From contig JAGYJA010000006.1 of assembly GCA_018402385.1 (NCBI GenBank), forward strand, positions 124,001 to 188,000: a stretch of DNA of 64,000 nucleotides. Direction: 5' to 3'. The stretch comes from Flavobacteriaceae bacterium (GTDB lineage Bacteria; Bacteroidota; Bacteroidia; Flavobacteriales; Flavobacteriaceae). Under the pieces are notes generated by a model. That model was not told the origin of the DNA. It did no database searches and saw only the letters and a list, made by a program, of their open reading frames with translations. Of this stretch, positions 27,520 through 36,509 are shown piece by piece; positions within the stretch are counted from its first letter, which is position 1, and every line of letters starts with the position of its first letter. The position numbers and the translations under genes were made by a program.

Positions 27520-27903
27520 ATGAGTAAAATTATTTCTCACAAAGAATTAAAAGTTTTTCAGCTCTCTTTTGAAGCTGCAATGCAAATTTTTGAAATCTCG
27601 AAATCATTCCCTTCTGAGGAAAAATATTCTTTAACAGATCAAATTAGAAGATCTTCGAGGTCAGTTTCTGGTAATATTGCGGAGGCCTGGCGAAAGAGAA
27701 GGTATGAAAAATCATTTGTAGCTAAATTATCAGATTCTGAAGGAGAAGCTGCTGAAACACAGGTTTGGTTAGACTACTCATTTGCCTGTAAGTATATAAA
27801 TGAAGAGATTTATAATGAGCTTTATGCAAAATATGACCACATTCTGGCAATGCTTGTCAAAATGATATTCAATCCGAAACAATGGACTCTTAGTAAAAAA
27901 TAA
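27520..27903 (+). CDS. Four-helix-bundle protein (S23 / rRNA-intervening-sequence type)
   Basis: A 127-residue protein of the S23 ribosomal-protein-like four-helix-bundle family (TIGR02436 type). Typical motifs are HKELKVFQLSFEAAMQIFEI, FPSEEKYSLTDQIRRSSRSV, SGNIAEAWRKR and WLDYSFACKYI. Such genes were first found inside rRNA intervening sequences but also occur alone, often beside repeats, as here. The role may be nucleic-acid binding; unproven. The ATG is preferred over the TTG six bases upstream. Its flanking inverted word repeats suggest insertion between the MBL and menC genes. Confidence 0.9.
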   Translation: MSKIISHKELKVFQLSFEAAMQIFEISKSFPSEEKYSLTDQIRRSSRSVSGNIAEAWRKRRYEKSFVAKLSDSEGEAAETQVWLDYSFACKYINEEIYNELYAKYDHILAMLVKMIFNPKQWTLSKK

Positions 27904-27929
27904 ATAGAAAAATGCTGCCATTCTCCTTA

Positions 27930-27968
27930 TCTCCCCCTCACCCTGTCTCCCTCTCACCAAGTCTCCCT
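27930..27968 (-). repeat. GGGAGAC-type short-word repeat, right of the S23-like gene
   Basis: Read on the minus strand it carries gacttggtga and gagacagggtga, the same words as the block left of the gene, so the two blocks form interrupted inverted repeats around the S23-like gene. Confidence 0.55.
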
Positions 27969-27976
27969 ATCAAATA

Positions 27977-29029
27977 ATGAAAGCAACATTCAAAAAACAT
28001 ACCCTAAAATTCAAACGCCCAAGCGGCACTTCGCGAGGTGTTTTGGAAACCAAAGAAACCTGGTTTTTAATCATTCAGGACGGTGACAAAACCGGTATTG
28101 GAGAGTGCGGATTGTTAAAAGGACTCAGCATTGATGATCGACCGGATTATGAAGACAAATTAAAGTGGGTTTGTGAAAACATCAATCTGGGCGAGAAAAC
28201 CCTTTATGAAAAATTAATAGAATTCCCATCCATTCAAATTGGAGTCGAGACAGCTTTTCTTTCACTTAAAGCGAAACTTCCTTTTGAATTGTTTCCTTCA
28301 GAATTTACAGGGGGAAACGCAGCAATTCCCATCAACGGACTCGTATGGATGGGTGATAAGGCCTTTATGAGCACTCAGATAAAGGAGAAAATTGCCGCCG
28401 GATTTAAGTGCATCAAAATGAAAATTGGTGCGATTGACTTTGAAACCGAAATGGAATTACTCAAAGCCATCAGACAAGAATTTTCAGTCAGCGAAATTGA
28501 ATTGCGGGTAGATGCCAATGGTGCCTTTTCCCCTATGGAAGCTTTGGAAAAACTCAAACGCCTTTCAGAATATAATTTGCATTCTATCGAGCAACCCATT
28601 AAAGCCGGGCAATGGGAAGCCATGGCAAAACTATGTAAACAAACCCCTTTACCCATCGCTTTAGATGAGGAGTTAATTGGTATTTTTGATAAAAAAGAAA
28701 AGCAAAAACTGCTTCAAACCATTCAACCCCAATACATTATTTTAAAACCCAGTTTGATTGGGGGCTTTCGCGGAAGCGATTCCTGGATCAGAAATGCTGA
28801 AAGTCAAAACTGTGGGTGGTGGATTACCTCAGCACTTGAAAGCAATGTGGGATTGAACGCCATAGCACAATATACTTTTACAAAAAATAGTAACTTGCCA
28901 CAAGGATTGGGAACCGGAAGTTTGTATGAAAATAATGTACAATCTCCCTTAGAAGTAAAAGATGGATTCTTAACATACAACACTTTAAAAGACTGGGGAA
29001 TTGACACCATTTTGAATAACAAAATATGA
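27977..29029 (+). CDS. menC: o-Succinylbenzoate synthase (enolase superfamily)
   Basis: A 350-residue muconate-lactonising-type enolase-superfamily enzyme. The catalytic lysine motif KMKIGAIDFE, metal ligands in LRVDANGAF, SIEQPI and ALDEELIG, and a late lysine region YIILKPSLIGGF are all present. Members of this subgroup can also act as dipeptide epimerases or N-acylamino acid racemases; nearby menA favours dehydration of SHCHC to o-succinylbenzoate in menaquinone synthesis. Confidence 0.88.
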   Translation: MKATFKKHTLKFKRPSGTSRGVLETKETWFLIIQDGDKTGIGECGLLKGLSIDDRPDYEDKLKWVCENINLGEKTLYEKLIEFPSIQIGVETAFLSLKAKLPFELFPSEFTGGNAAIPINGLVWMGDKAFMSTQIKEKIAAGFKCIKMKIGAIDFETEMELLKAIRQEFSVSEIELRVDANGAFSPMEALEKLKRLSEYNLHSIEQPIKAGQWEAMAKLCKQTPLPIALDEELIGIFDKKEKQKLLQTIQPQYIILKPSLIGGFRGSDSWIRNAESQNCGWWITSALESNVGLNAIAQYTFTKNSNLPQGLGTGSLYENNVQSPLEVKDGFLTYNTLKDWGIDTILNNKI

Positions 29030-29103
29030 AACTAAAGGACCGAATTCTGTTTTACAATTAACCATTAAACCAATAACCAAATTACCAATAACAAACAACC
29101 AAA

Positions 29104-29745
29104 TTGAAAGATACGTTAAGACATCAAGGCAAACGACAACAACTCGTTAAAATAATAAAAGCCAAAGGCATTCAAAATGAAATGGTTTTGAAGGCGATTG
29201 GTAAAATTCCCCGACACTTATTTATGGACTCCGGTTTTGAAGACCATGCTTATGAGGACAAACCTTTTCCCATTGGTGCAGACCAGACCATTTCACAGCC
29301 TTATACAGTTGCAAGGCAAACTGAATTGCTGGAGGTGAAAAAAGGTGATGTTGTATTAGAAATTGGTACCGGAAGTGGCTACCAGGCTGCAGTTCTTCTT
29401 GAGATGGGGGTTGTGGTTTACACCATTGAACGGCAAAGAGAATTGTTTAAAAGAACCAATTTATTTCTGCCAAAAATTGGATACCGACCTAAAAAAATGG
29501 TTTTTGGAGATGGGTACAAAGGCCTCCCGGAATTTGCCCCGTTTGACGGAATTGTAGTCACAGCAGGAGCCCCTTTTGTTCCAAAACCGTTGATGGAACA
29601 ACTCAAAGTGGGAGGGAAGCTGGTGATTCCTGTGGGTGAAAATGTGCAGATAATGACCGTTTATACCCGTAAGTCTGAAAAGGAATTTGAGAAAAAAGAA
29701 TATGGGGAGTTTCGGTTTGTGCCGTTGCTTGAAGATAAAAACTAA
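29104..29745 (+). CDS. pcm: Protein-L-isoaspartate O-methyltransferase
   Basis: A 213-residue SAM enzyme that starts repair of isoaspartyl residues in aged proteins. Motifs: DKPFPIGADQTISQPYTVA (substrate loop), VLEIGTGSGYQAAVL (SAM motif I), DGIVVTAGAPFVPKPLMEQL and GGKLVIPVG. TTG start fits the family opening (KDTLRHQGKRQQLV). It follows menC by 74 bp and may share its transcript. Confidence 0.94.
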   Translation: MKDTLRHQGKRQQLVKIIKAKGIQNEMVLKAIGKIPRHLFMDSGFEDHAYEDKPFPIGADQTISQPYTVARQTELLEVKKGDVVLEIGTGSGYQAAVLLEMGVVVYTIERQRELFKRTNLFLPKIGYRPKKMVFGDGYKGLPEFAPFDGIVVTAGAPFVPKPLMEQLKVGGKLVIPVGENVQIMTVYTRKSEKEFEKKEYGEFRFVPLLEDKN

Positions 29746-29760
29746 AAACCTTAAGTGAAA

Positions 29761-30546
29761 ATGAATTTAAAATATTTAAAATTAAATAGAATTATTTTTG
29801 CTTTTTTAGGTCTGTTTTTTTTAACTAGTTTTAATATTGGGAATGAAAATAAAGAAAAAGTACGAATTTTTGTCTCTTGGCCTGGAGCAGAATTTTTACC
29901 GGCCTATGAATGGAAAATAGGTGAGCAAAAACCAATTGGAATAGAACCCGCTTTAATTGAACGAATATTAGAAATTGCTGGTTATGATTATGTTTATGTA
30001 GATAATTATAATTACGTCAAAGATGGTGATGTAAGAATTGATGCCATTTTAGATGGTGTTGCGGATATATCAATTAGGTCTATTACTATAACAAAAGAAC
30101 GTTTAGAAAAAGTGAATTTCTCCCATCCGTACTTTACTGACGGTTTATCTGCAATGACCTTAGCTGAGAGCCAAATAACCAGTAAAAGGGATTTTAACAA
30201 TAAATCAATTTACGCTGATAATTTTACGACAGCTTATATTTGGGCAAAAGACAACTTTCCAGAGTCAAGAATAGTTTCTAGTGAAAACTTTTTGTTCTAT
30301 GAGAGACCTGAAGATCGATTGCTATTAGAACAAATTGATGTTTATTTAGCAGATATGTCATACCTCCGAAATATTGCAAATAAAAACAATAGGTTTAAAA
30401 TATTAGATGAAAAATACTCAAACGAGCCATTTGCAATTGCTGTTGATAAAAACAAATCTAAACTGCTAGAAGATATTAATATTGCTATTGAGCAATTAAG
30501 TGATTCAGGAGAATTACAGGAACTTATAAAGGGTTTTGAAAATTAA
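29761..30546 (+). CDS. Periplasmic amino-acid-type substrate-binding protein
   Basis: Protein of about 261 residues with an N-terminal signal or anchor (about 10-26) and an SBP family 3 domain: IGIEPALIERILEIAGYDY, DAILDGVADISIRSITIT, ERLEKVNFSHPYFTDGLS and a second lobe with a conserved tail (DKNKSKLLEDINIAIEQLSD). This fold binds amino acids or small polar ligands. No permease or ATPase is adjacent, so it may be a stand-alone receptor-like protein. ATG is preferred over the GTG six bases earlier. Confidence 0.85.
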   Translation: MNLKYLKLNRIIFAFLGLFFLTSFNIGNENKEKVRIFVSWPGAEFLPAYEWKIGEQKPIGIEPALIERILEIAGYDYVYVDNYNYVKDGDVRIDAILDGVADISIRSITITKERLEKVNFSHPYFTDGLSAMTLAESQITSKRDFNNKSIYADNFTTAYIWAKDNFPESRIVSSENFLFYERPEDRLLLEQIDVYLADMSYLRNIANKNNRFKILDEKYSNEPFAIAVDKNKSKLLEDINIAIEQLSDSGELQELIKGFEN

Positions 30547-30557
30547 GAGATCAACCC

Positions 30558-33053
30558 TTACTCAATAATATTCAAAAATTTCAATCCAAAAATAAAGGCA
30601 CCTTTGTCATTTCCGTCGAAGAAAGAGTGCACATAGTCCAAACGTAAAAACCTAAATTTTCCAAAGCCTAAATTATCCATTCCAATTGAGACCTCGGTGT
30701 AGGGTTTATTATTTTCTGTGCTTAAAAAATGAGCGCCCGCTACCAGGTTGTAGTTGAGTTTGTTGATTAAAGGAACTTTTCCTAATAGAAACCCTTTAAA
30801 ATCGTGTTCTAAATGCCCTTCAACATAACTTCCATTTGTACTCAAGGCATAGTAAGGAAGTAGGTTGAACACATTGGTGTAATTAAAGGTGGTCCCCACG
30901 CGGGTTTGGTTTCCATTAAAATGTTGGTAATCTGCAAAAGAGATGTCATCACCGTTTATAAACGTACCGGTTTTTAGGTTATAATTCAATCGTCCCTTTG
31001 TTTTTAAGTTGATGGATTGAAAAACCCGCAGATGCAATTGGTCAAAGTTATAGGCACTGTTTGAAGCTGCAAATCCCTTAGTGTGAAAGAGGTTTATGGC
31101 AGGATAATTACCACTGGAAATATTGAATTTTCCATCCGGATAGGTCATGTATTTTTGGCCAAAACGTATGGCAAAAACAAGACTGGATTTCCAGATAGTA
31201 TGGGAGTCAATAGCCGCATTTTCAAAATCATCTGGTGCCAGGGGGTTGTTTGAGGTATATGAAACGCCTTTGTTTCTTATAGTGACTTGGTCTGATTGAT
31301 TGAAAAGCGGCTGTCGTTCCTCATATCCCACGCCAGCCCACAAACTCAATCCGTTGAAGAGTTCCTGACTGTAGTTCACTCTCGCATAAGTGAGGTCATA
31401 TGCTTTTAAGAAATTGCGTTCAAAAAATAAACTGCTTAGGGTGTTTATGAGAGGAGAAATGGGTTCAGAAGTGTTAAATTGCTGCACCTTTTTTCCGGCT
31501 GAAACACTTATTGTATTTCGCTTTAAGCGATTGAAGCGTTTTGAAATACTTCCGCTAAAGCGTAATTTGTCATCTTCAAATCCATAGTTGGCGTCGAGAT
31601 TTACAAAAAGTGCTTTCGTTCTGTTTTCATCATACCATTTGTTGAATGACAATCCACTGGAAACATTCCAGCCTTGTAAAGTATTAAAGTTGATTTTTTG
31701 AAAAACACCTTTGTAACTCAATCGCCACTTTTCGTAAGAATTGGTATAAGCATAACCCATGATGGGGTCTAAAAGAGAAAACTTATTTGACTTTTGATCG
31801 ATGGAATCGAGATACGTCTTTGACTGTCTCAAGGTTTGTATGCTATCTCTTCTTATATAATCAGTTATTTCTTCATCTGTCAATGGAACGGGACGAATTC
31901 CGGTCCAAAATAAGGTGTCCTTTTTATTGGCTTCGGGTTCAAAAAACAGGATTTCGTTGCTAAATGTTTTCTCATCAAACACCGGTTTAAAATCGTAGTT
32001 GCTATAAACAGCCGTAAAACGACCATCTCCATTAAAACCTAAAAAACCAAAACTAAAATCGATGGTTTGTGAACGCTTTACCCAAAAATCTTCAGTGTCA
32101 TCAAAGCTAAAATTTTGCTTAAACACAAGTTTTTCAACAAAAGGAACTTGAATGGCAGTTCCGTTTGTAGTAAGGTCAACGCCATATAACTGCCAGCTGT
32201 CTTCTACTATGTAAATCAACCCTGAAAAAATGCGGTCGTTAGGTCTTTTTGGGGTTACCTTGATTCTATTTATAAGCTGTCCATTTTCATAAAAAACGCC
32301 TTCTAATTTGTAGGTGTAGTAGCTAAACCCATTGTTTGCAATGGGGGAAACAAGGGCGGCATTGATATCGATGGTGTTTTCATAAAAACTAAAATTGGCA
32401 TCGCGGGCACTATTAAAACTAAAGCCATTATCGTTTCCACTTACTTTTGAAGCCACCACGCGCTCAAAAAAGTCATTGGGTTTTTGATAGGCAATTTTAG
32501 AAATCGTTTCACTTAAGTAAACAATTCCTGTTCGGGTGGAGTCAAGAGCGCCATCCATATCACCCACTTCCTGTCCCATTATTTTTTCCGGTACATCTTT
32601 CATTTTCCACAAACCACGCGAGTAAAAGTCTGCGGTGTAAGCAGTGAGTTTTTCTGAATTTTTTTTGCGATTTTCAATGGCCATTCTCACAATGCGGTCT
32701 GCGGGGTTTTCACCGGAGGAAATAACAACCTGATCCAGGCTGAAGGTTTCCGGTTCAAGAATTATATTGAGAATGGTTGTTTTTTTATCTAAAAGGAGCT
32801 CTTTCTTTAGCGTTTTAAACCCCAAAAACTGAAAGACCACAGTTGCTTTATCGAGATTGTCATCCTGATAGCCATCGGTATCAAGTTTGTAATTTCCATC
32901 ATCATTTGTGGTGGTGCCTATGTATGAATTTTCGATATAAACATTCACAAAGGGTAATGGAACACCTTCTGTATCAGTAACTTTTCCGATTACCTGACTA
33001 GTTGCAATAGTGGAAACTAATAAGAAACAAATTAAATAAAGCTGTTTGATCAT
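30558..33053 (-). CDS. DUF5686 outer-membrane protein with carboxypeptidase-regulatory-like domain
   Basis: An 831-residue exported protein: signal (about 1-20), a CarboxypepD_reg-like beta-sandwich (about 22-110; GKVTDTEGVPLPFVNVYIEN, TTNDDGNYKL, FQFLGFKTL), then the DUF5686 region (about 120-830) whose many alternating strands and final aromatic residues suggest an outer-membrane beta-barrel. It is common in Bacteroidota and resembles TonB-linked receptors without a plug. Its role is unknown. It overlaps smpB by 4 bp and is probably translated from the same mRNA. Confidence 0.9.
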   Translation of the reverse strand: MIKQLYLICFLLVSTIATSQVIGKVTDTEGVPLPFVNVYIENSYIGTTTNDDGNYKLDTDGYQDDNLDKATVVFQFLGFKTLKKELLLDKKTTILNIILEPETFSLDQVVISSGENPADRIVRMAIENRKKNSEKLTAYTADFYSRGLWKMKDVPEKIMGQEVGDMDGALDSTRTGIVYLSETISKIAYQKPNDFFERVVASKVSGNDNGFSFNSARDANFSFYENTIDINAALVSPIANNGFSYYTYKLEGVFYENGQLINRIKVTPKRPNDRIFSGLIYIVEDSWQLYGVDLTTNGTAIQVPFVEKLVFKQNFSFDDTEDFWVKRSQTIDFSFGFLGFNGDGRFTAVYSNYDFKPVFDEKTFSNEILFFEPEANKKDTLFWTGIRPVPLTDEEITDYIRRDSIQTLRQSKTYLDSIDQKSNKFSLLDPIMGYAYTNSYEKWRLSYKGVFQKINFNTLQGWNVSSGLSFNKWYDENRTKALFVNLDANYGFEDDKLRFSGSISKRFNRLKRNTISVSAGKKVQQFNTSEPISPLINTLSSLFFERNFLKAYDLTYARVNYSQELFNGLSLWAGVGYEERQPLFNQSDQVTIRNKGVSYTSNNPLAPDDFENAAIDSHTIWKSSLVFAIRFGQKYMTYPDGKFNISSGNYPAINLFHTKGFAASNSAYNFDQLHLRVFQSINLKTKGRLNYNLKTGTFINGDDISFADYQHFNGNQTRVGTTFNYTNVFNLLPYYALSTNGSYVEGHLEHDFKGFLLGKVPLINKLNYNLVAGAHFLSTENNKPYTEVSIGMDNLGFGKFRFLRLDYVHSFFDGNDKGAFIFGLKFLNIIE

Positions 33054-33517
33054 CTTTGGTTGAATGATTTTTTAATGCGACTCAAGTTGCGTTTGGTGTC
33101 TCGCTCTTTGATGGTATCTCGTTTGTCATACTCTTTCTTACCTTTAGCAAGGGCGATGGTGAGTTTGGCAAGCCCATTTTCATTGATAAACAAATTGAGA
33201 GGCACGATGGTCAAGCCGCCGGCACGCACCTCTTTATGGAGTTTCATCAATTCTCTTTTGTTGAGAAGTAATTTTCGTTCACTTTTGGGCGCGTGGTTAA
33301 AATGAGAAGCATGTGAATATTCTTCTACATTCATATTAATTACAAACAACTCTCCATCCTGAAATTCACAAAAACTCTCAGCGATGGAGGCTTTTCCCTC
33401 TCTGATGGATTTTATTTCGGTTCCCTTCAATACAATACCGGCTGTGAATTTATCGAGAAACTCATAGTTAAATTTGGCCTTTCGGTTTTTTATATTGATT
33501 GTTTTTTGTTGCTTCAT
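33050..33517 (-). CDS. smpB: SsrA-binding protein SmpB
   Basis: Partner of tmRNA in ribosome rescue (trans-translation). About 155 residues from the ATG at 33517. Motifs: NRKAKFNYEFLDKFTAGIVL, GTEIKSIREGKASIAESFCE, APKSERKLLLNKREL and the basic tail KGKKEYDKRDTIKERD that enters the decoding site. No tmRNA gene is seen in this window. An upstream in-frame TTG adds three residues but looks unlikely. Confidence 0.95.
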   Translation of the reverse strand: MKQQKTINIKNRKAKFNYEFLDKFTAGIVLKGTEIKSIREGKASIAESFCEFQDGELFVINMNVEEYSHASHFNHAPKSERKLLLNKRELMKLHKEVRAGGLTIVPLNLFINENGLAKLTIALAKGKKEYDKRDTIKERDTKRNLSRIKKSFNQR

Positions 33518-33523
33518 AGGATG

Positions 33524-33531
33524 CAAAAATA
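33524..33531 (-). promoter_or_regulatory. -7 promoter box of smpB
   Basis: TATTTTTG on the minus strand, only 6 bp before the smpB ATG, implying a very short leader. Confidence 0.4.
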
Positions 33532-33562
33532 ATATAATTATACGAGTTAAGCCCTTAATAAT

Positions 33563-34612
33563 TTAAGGGCTTAAAATAGAAAGGTATCGTTCTAAAGATT
33601 CTTTCTCAACTTGTGCAATAAATTCATGAAAAGGTGTTTTATTTCCAGAAGTTTGAACACTTTCAAGCGCTTCATAATAGCGCATTCTGGACTCATAATC
33701 GCCTTTTATATTGGCAATTACATAACCATGATTCAGTAAAATGAGGTTCATCGCAAGGCGTGAAGTCCTGCCATTACCATCAATAAATGGATGTATAGTA
33801 ACAATGCGCTCATGAAGCTCTGCAGCCAAAATTACCGGGTGCAACTGGTTTTTATTGCGCTCATACCAAATAAAAAAATCTTCCATTTTTTTTCTCACTA
33901 AAAAAGGTCGAGGGGGCATATGCTTACTCCCTTGAATCATCACTTGTACTGAACGATACGCACCGGCTTCTTCCGGTTGAATCCCTCTCAAAATCAAGTT
34001 GTGAATGCTTAGTAATTTGCTTTCAGAAAATGAAGCATTTTTAGTAATCAAATCCTTGATAAAATCAATGGCTTCTTTATGGTTGATGGCCTCCAGGTGC
34101 TCGCGCATACTTTTTCCTGAAACCGTCAACCCCTCATTAATAACAAGGTCTGTTTCACGCAAAGTGAGTGTGTTGCCCTCAATGCGGTTGCTTTCATAGG
34201 TGTATTCTAAGTCTAAAGCCTGTGTTATACGGTAACTGTCATAATTTCTTAAAGCATCCAATTTATTTTTCAAAACATCAATTTCATCCAGAATCGACTG
34301 CAAACTTTTTGAAACTTGCTTTTTAGATTGGCTTATTTTATACTCCAACTCTTTTTCTGCAAGTTTTAACGCTTCCAGACCTAAACGGTTATCTTCAATT
34401 TCATAAAGAATCTTTTCCTTTAACCACGCAACAAGCAGTGCATTGTAGTCTATGTCTAGGACCAATGCAAGTTTTGACAATTGCTCGCGTGTGGGTTTGC
34501 GGCTTCCGCTTTCAAACTTACTGATTAATGCCTGATCAATTTGAGTTTGAATAGCCACGTCTTTCAACTTTAAACCTTTTTCTAGCCTTTTATTTTTTAA
34601 TAGCGCTTTCAT
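33563..34612 (-). CDS. XRE helix-turn-helix plus Fic domain protein
   Basis: Protein of about 349 residues. Residues 1-60 form an XRE helix-turn-helix (LKDVAIQTQIDQALISKFES, RKPTREQLSKLALVL), then a helical linker, then a Fic domain with the inhibitory motif SNRIEGN before the core and the catalytic motif HPFIDGNGRTSR near residue 270. Fic enzymes usually transfer AMP to proteins; the SxxxEGN motif places this in the self-inhibited class II. The DNA-binding domain suggests self-regulation. ATG at 34612 is chosen because the upstream TTG leader has no domain. Confidence 0.9.
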   Translation of the reverse strand: MKALLKNKRLEKGLKLKDVAIQTQIDQALISKFESGSRKPTREQLSKLALVLDIDYNALLVAWLKEKILYEIEDNRLGLEALKLAEKELEYKISQSKKQVSKSLQSILDEIDVLKNKLDALRNYDSYRITQALDLEYTYESNRIEGNTLTLRETDLVINEGLTVSGKSMREHLEAINHKEAIDFIKDLITKNASFSESKLLSIHNLILRGIQPEEAGAYRSVQVMIQGSKHMPPRPFLVRKKMEDFFIWYERNKNQLHPVILAAELHERIVTIHPFIDGNGRTSRLAMNLILLNHGYVIANIKGDYESRMRYYEALESVQTSGNKTPFHEFIAQVEKESLERYLSILSP

Positions 34613-34614
34613 AT

Positions 34615-34650
34615 TTGACAAAAAATAACTTGACAAATATAGTCATATTT
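34615..34650 (-). promoter_or_regulatory. Possible operator of the XRE-Fic gene
   Basis: Directly upstream of the start are two direct repeats ttgacaaa (34615-34622 and 34630-34637, 15 bp apart) and an inverted repeat aaatat-agtc-atattt (34635-34650). They could be bound by the gene's own XRE domain. Inference only. Confidence 0.35.
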
Positions 34651-34702
34651 ATTGGTTTTTTTAAATTAAAAAAAGATTTTCACCAGACCAATCATAAACT
34701 TC

Positions 34703-34710
34703 TATCTTTG
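34703..34710 (+). promoter_or_regulatory. -7 promoter box of the DUF6503 gene
   Basis: TATCTTTG, a perfect TAnnTTTG match, 29 bp before the ATG. Confidence 0.5.
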
Positions 34711-34739
34711 TAATTATATCGCCTTAAAAAAGATAAACT

Positions 34740-35477
34740 ATGAAGTTTTTTATTCCATTTTTGACGCTTTTATTGATTTCCTGTAACCAAAAGAAAACCG
34801 AATTAACCGCCGATCAAGTAATTGACAAAGCGATTGAAACTGCAGGTGGGCATCTTTATGAAAATGCAGAAGTAACTTTTACTTTTAGAAATATCATCTA
34901 TAAAAGTGAGCGTCAAAACGGACAATTTTCGCTTCAGCGTATTTTACCGGATACTTTAAATACAATTGATATCATAACCAACGAAGGTTTTTATCGCCTG
35001 CAAAAAGGAGAGCGTGTAACACTGCCGGACACAGTTGCTTTCAAGTATATGGAGAGTGTGAACTCGGTGCATTATTTTAATCAATTGCCTTATGGATTGA
35101 ATGACCCGGCGGTGCAGAAAAAACTTTTAGAACCTGTGACCATAAAGGGAAAGGAGTATTACAAAGTCGAAATTACTTTTTCTAAAGAGGGGGGTGGTGT
35201 TGATTTTGAAGACCTTTTTTTATACTGGATTTCAAAAGACAATTTTACCGTTGATTATCTTGCGTATAAATTCTTTACCAATGACGGCGGTATTCGCTTT
35301 CGCGAAAGCTACAACCCAAGAGTCATTGAGGGCATACGATTTATGGATTATAAAAACTTTCGTCCTGAAGACAAAGACATCGACTTTTATGAAGTTGATG
35401 CTCTCTTTGAAAAAGATAAATTGGTTGAACTCTCCTTGGTAGAGACAAATAAAATAAAGGTGCGGTTATACAATTAA
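34740..35477 (+). CDS. DUF6503 family lipoprotein
   Basis: A 245-residue lipoprotein: signal ending LLLISC (C15), then a beta-rich domain typical of flavobacterial DUF6503 proteins (ADQVIDKAIETAGGHLYENA, VTFTFRNIIYKSER, YYKVEITFSKEGGGVDFEDL, YNPRVIEGIRFMDYKNF). The overall fold is probably LolA/LppX-like and lipid- or ligand-binding, which is inference from strand pattern. Function unknown. It is convergent with the phosphatase gene, only 2 bp between stops. Confidence 0.8.
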   Translation: MKFFIPFLTLLLISCNQKKTELTADQVIDKAIETAGGHLYENAEVTFTFRNIIYKSERQNGQFSLQRILPDTLNTIDIITNEGFYRLQKGERVTLPDTVAFKYMESVNSVHYFNQLPYGLNDPAVQKKLLEPVTIKGKEYYKVEITFSKEGGGVDFEDLFLYWISKDNFTVDYLAYKFFTNDGGIRFRESYNPRVIEGIRFMDYKNFRPEDKDIDFYEVDALFEKDKLVELSLVETNKIKVRLYN

Positions 35478-35479
35478 TC

Positions 35480-36001
35480 CTATTCCAGGTTTAAAATCAA
35501 AGAACTCACTTGTTCACCTTGTTTTGTTACGATATACAACCTCCCGTCAATACTGTCGGGAATGTTTTCATAGCGTTCTTCATTTAAAATAAAATTAGCC
35601 AATTTTGGGATGGTATTGCTATGCCCCACAACTAGAACCTGCAAACCTTCTGTCAATTCAAAAAAGTTGGAATCATAGATTTCGTGTGGGTCATAAGAAT
35701 TTACAGGGAAATTTTTTGAATCAGCAGTGGGTTTTGCTGTTTGTTGGGTTCTTTGAAAATCTGAAGAGTAAATTGCATCCAATTCAATTTCAGAAAATAT
35801 GGTGGCCCACTTTTCAGCTCTTTTGAATCCGTCGTCGTTGATGGTGGGGTCCTTATCATCAGGATTTGTTCTGTCTTTTTCTGCGTGGCGAATCAGGTAA
35901 TATGTTGTTGTGTTTTCTTTTTCAGTTTGTTGAGGGACTTCTTTCGTATCCTCACAGGCAATCAAAAGAAGGACAACTAGTAGGCATAAAAACTTTTTCA
36001 T
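35480..36001 (-). CDS. Histidine phosphatase superfamily lipoprotein
   Basis: About 173 residues from the ATG at 36001, which opens a lipoprotein signal (LLLIAC). The histidine phosphatase core follows: YYLIRHAEKDR with the phospho-accepting His, IYSSDFQRTQQTAKPTA and the second His in VVGHSNTIPKL. SixA/phosphoglycerate-mutase-like; as a lipoprotein it would act on phosphate esters outside the cytoplasm. The substrate is unknown. Confidence 0.88.
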   Translation of the reverse strand: MKKFLCLLVVLLLIACEDTKEVPQQTEKENTTTYYLIRHAEKDRTNPDDKDPTINDDGFKRAEKWATIFSEIELDAIYSSDFQRTQQTAKPTADSKNFPVNSYDPHEIYDSNFFELTEGLQVLVVGHSNTIPKLANFILNEERYENIPDSIDGRLYIVTKQGEQVSSLILNLE

Positions 36002-36131
36002 TTTAAGAATTATTTGCCCAAAGATATTAAAAATGAACAATTTAAAACCGAATGGCAGTATTTTTCGTAAATGAGTTATAGAAAAGAATTTGATTGAAAT
36101 CCCCTTTCCTGAATTCTGCTAAGATGGAGTG

Positions 36132-36170
36132 AATCGCCCAAAAACAAAATAGAAATAGTTGAGGGCGATT
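36132..36170. repeat. Inverted repeat in the phosphatase-csbD divergent gap
   Basis: 8-bp arms aatcgccc / gggcgatt with a 23-base loop. It lies between divergent genes, so it is not an obvious terminator; it may be a dispersed hairpin or a regulatory site. Nothing else is visible in this 276-bp gap. Confidence 0.35.
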
Positions 36171-36277
36171 TTCTTATTTGACTTAACAAAACTTTAATTA
36201 TTTTTAATAGTACTTTGGCAGCCATTGCTTGTAACAGTTTGTATATTAGAGTATTATTAATTCTAAAACCACAAGTT

Positions 36278-36463
36278 ATGAACGAAGAACAATTTAAAGG
36301 AAAATGGAATCAGGCAAAAGGTAATTTAAAGCAAAAATATGCTGAAATTACAGATGATGACCTGAAATATGTAGAAGGAAAGTCAGATGAATTGCTTGGA
36401 AGGTTACAGGAAAAAACAGGAAAAGCAAAATCTGAATTGAAAAAAGAAATCGAAAGCTATTAA
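36278..36463 (+). CDS. CsbD family stress-response protein
   Basis: A 61-residue hydrophilic helical protein: EEQFKGKWNQAKGNLKQKYA, then YVEGKSDELLGRLQEKTGKA. CsbD proteins accumulate under general stress and phosphate starvation in other bacteria; the mechanism is unknown. The ATG at 36278 gives the exact family start, while the longer frame upstream has no matching sequence. Monocistronic, ended by a strong terminator. Confidence 0.9.
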   Translation: MNEEQFKGKWNQAKGNLKQKYAEITDDDLKYVEGKSDELLGRLQEKTGKAKSELKKEIESY

Positions 36464-36483
36464 TCAAACGATAGCCTCTTAAT

Positions 36484-36509
36484 AAACCCTGAAATTTCAG
36501 GGTTTTTTT
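36484..36509 (+). terminator. Rho-independent terminator after csbD-like gene
   Basis: Perfect 22-bp palindrome (half-site aaaccctgaaa), followed by a T run. It also overlaps the end of the convergent methyltransferase gene and could serve both strands. Confidence 0.85.
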
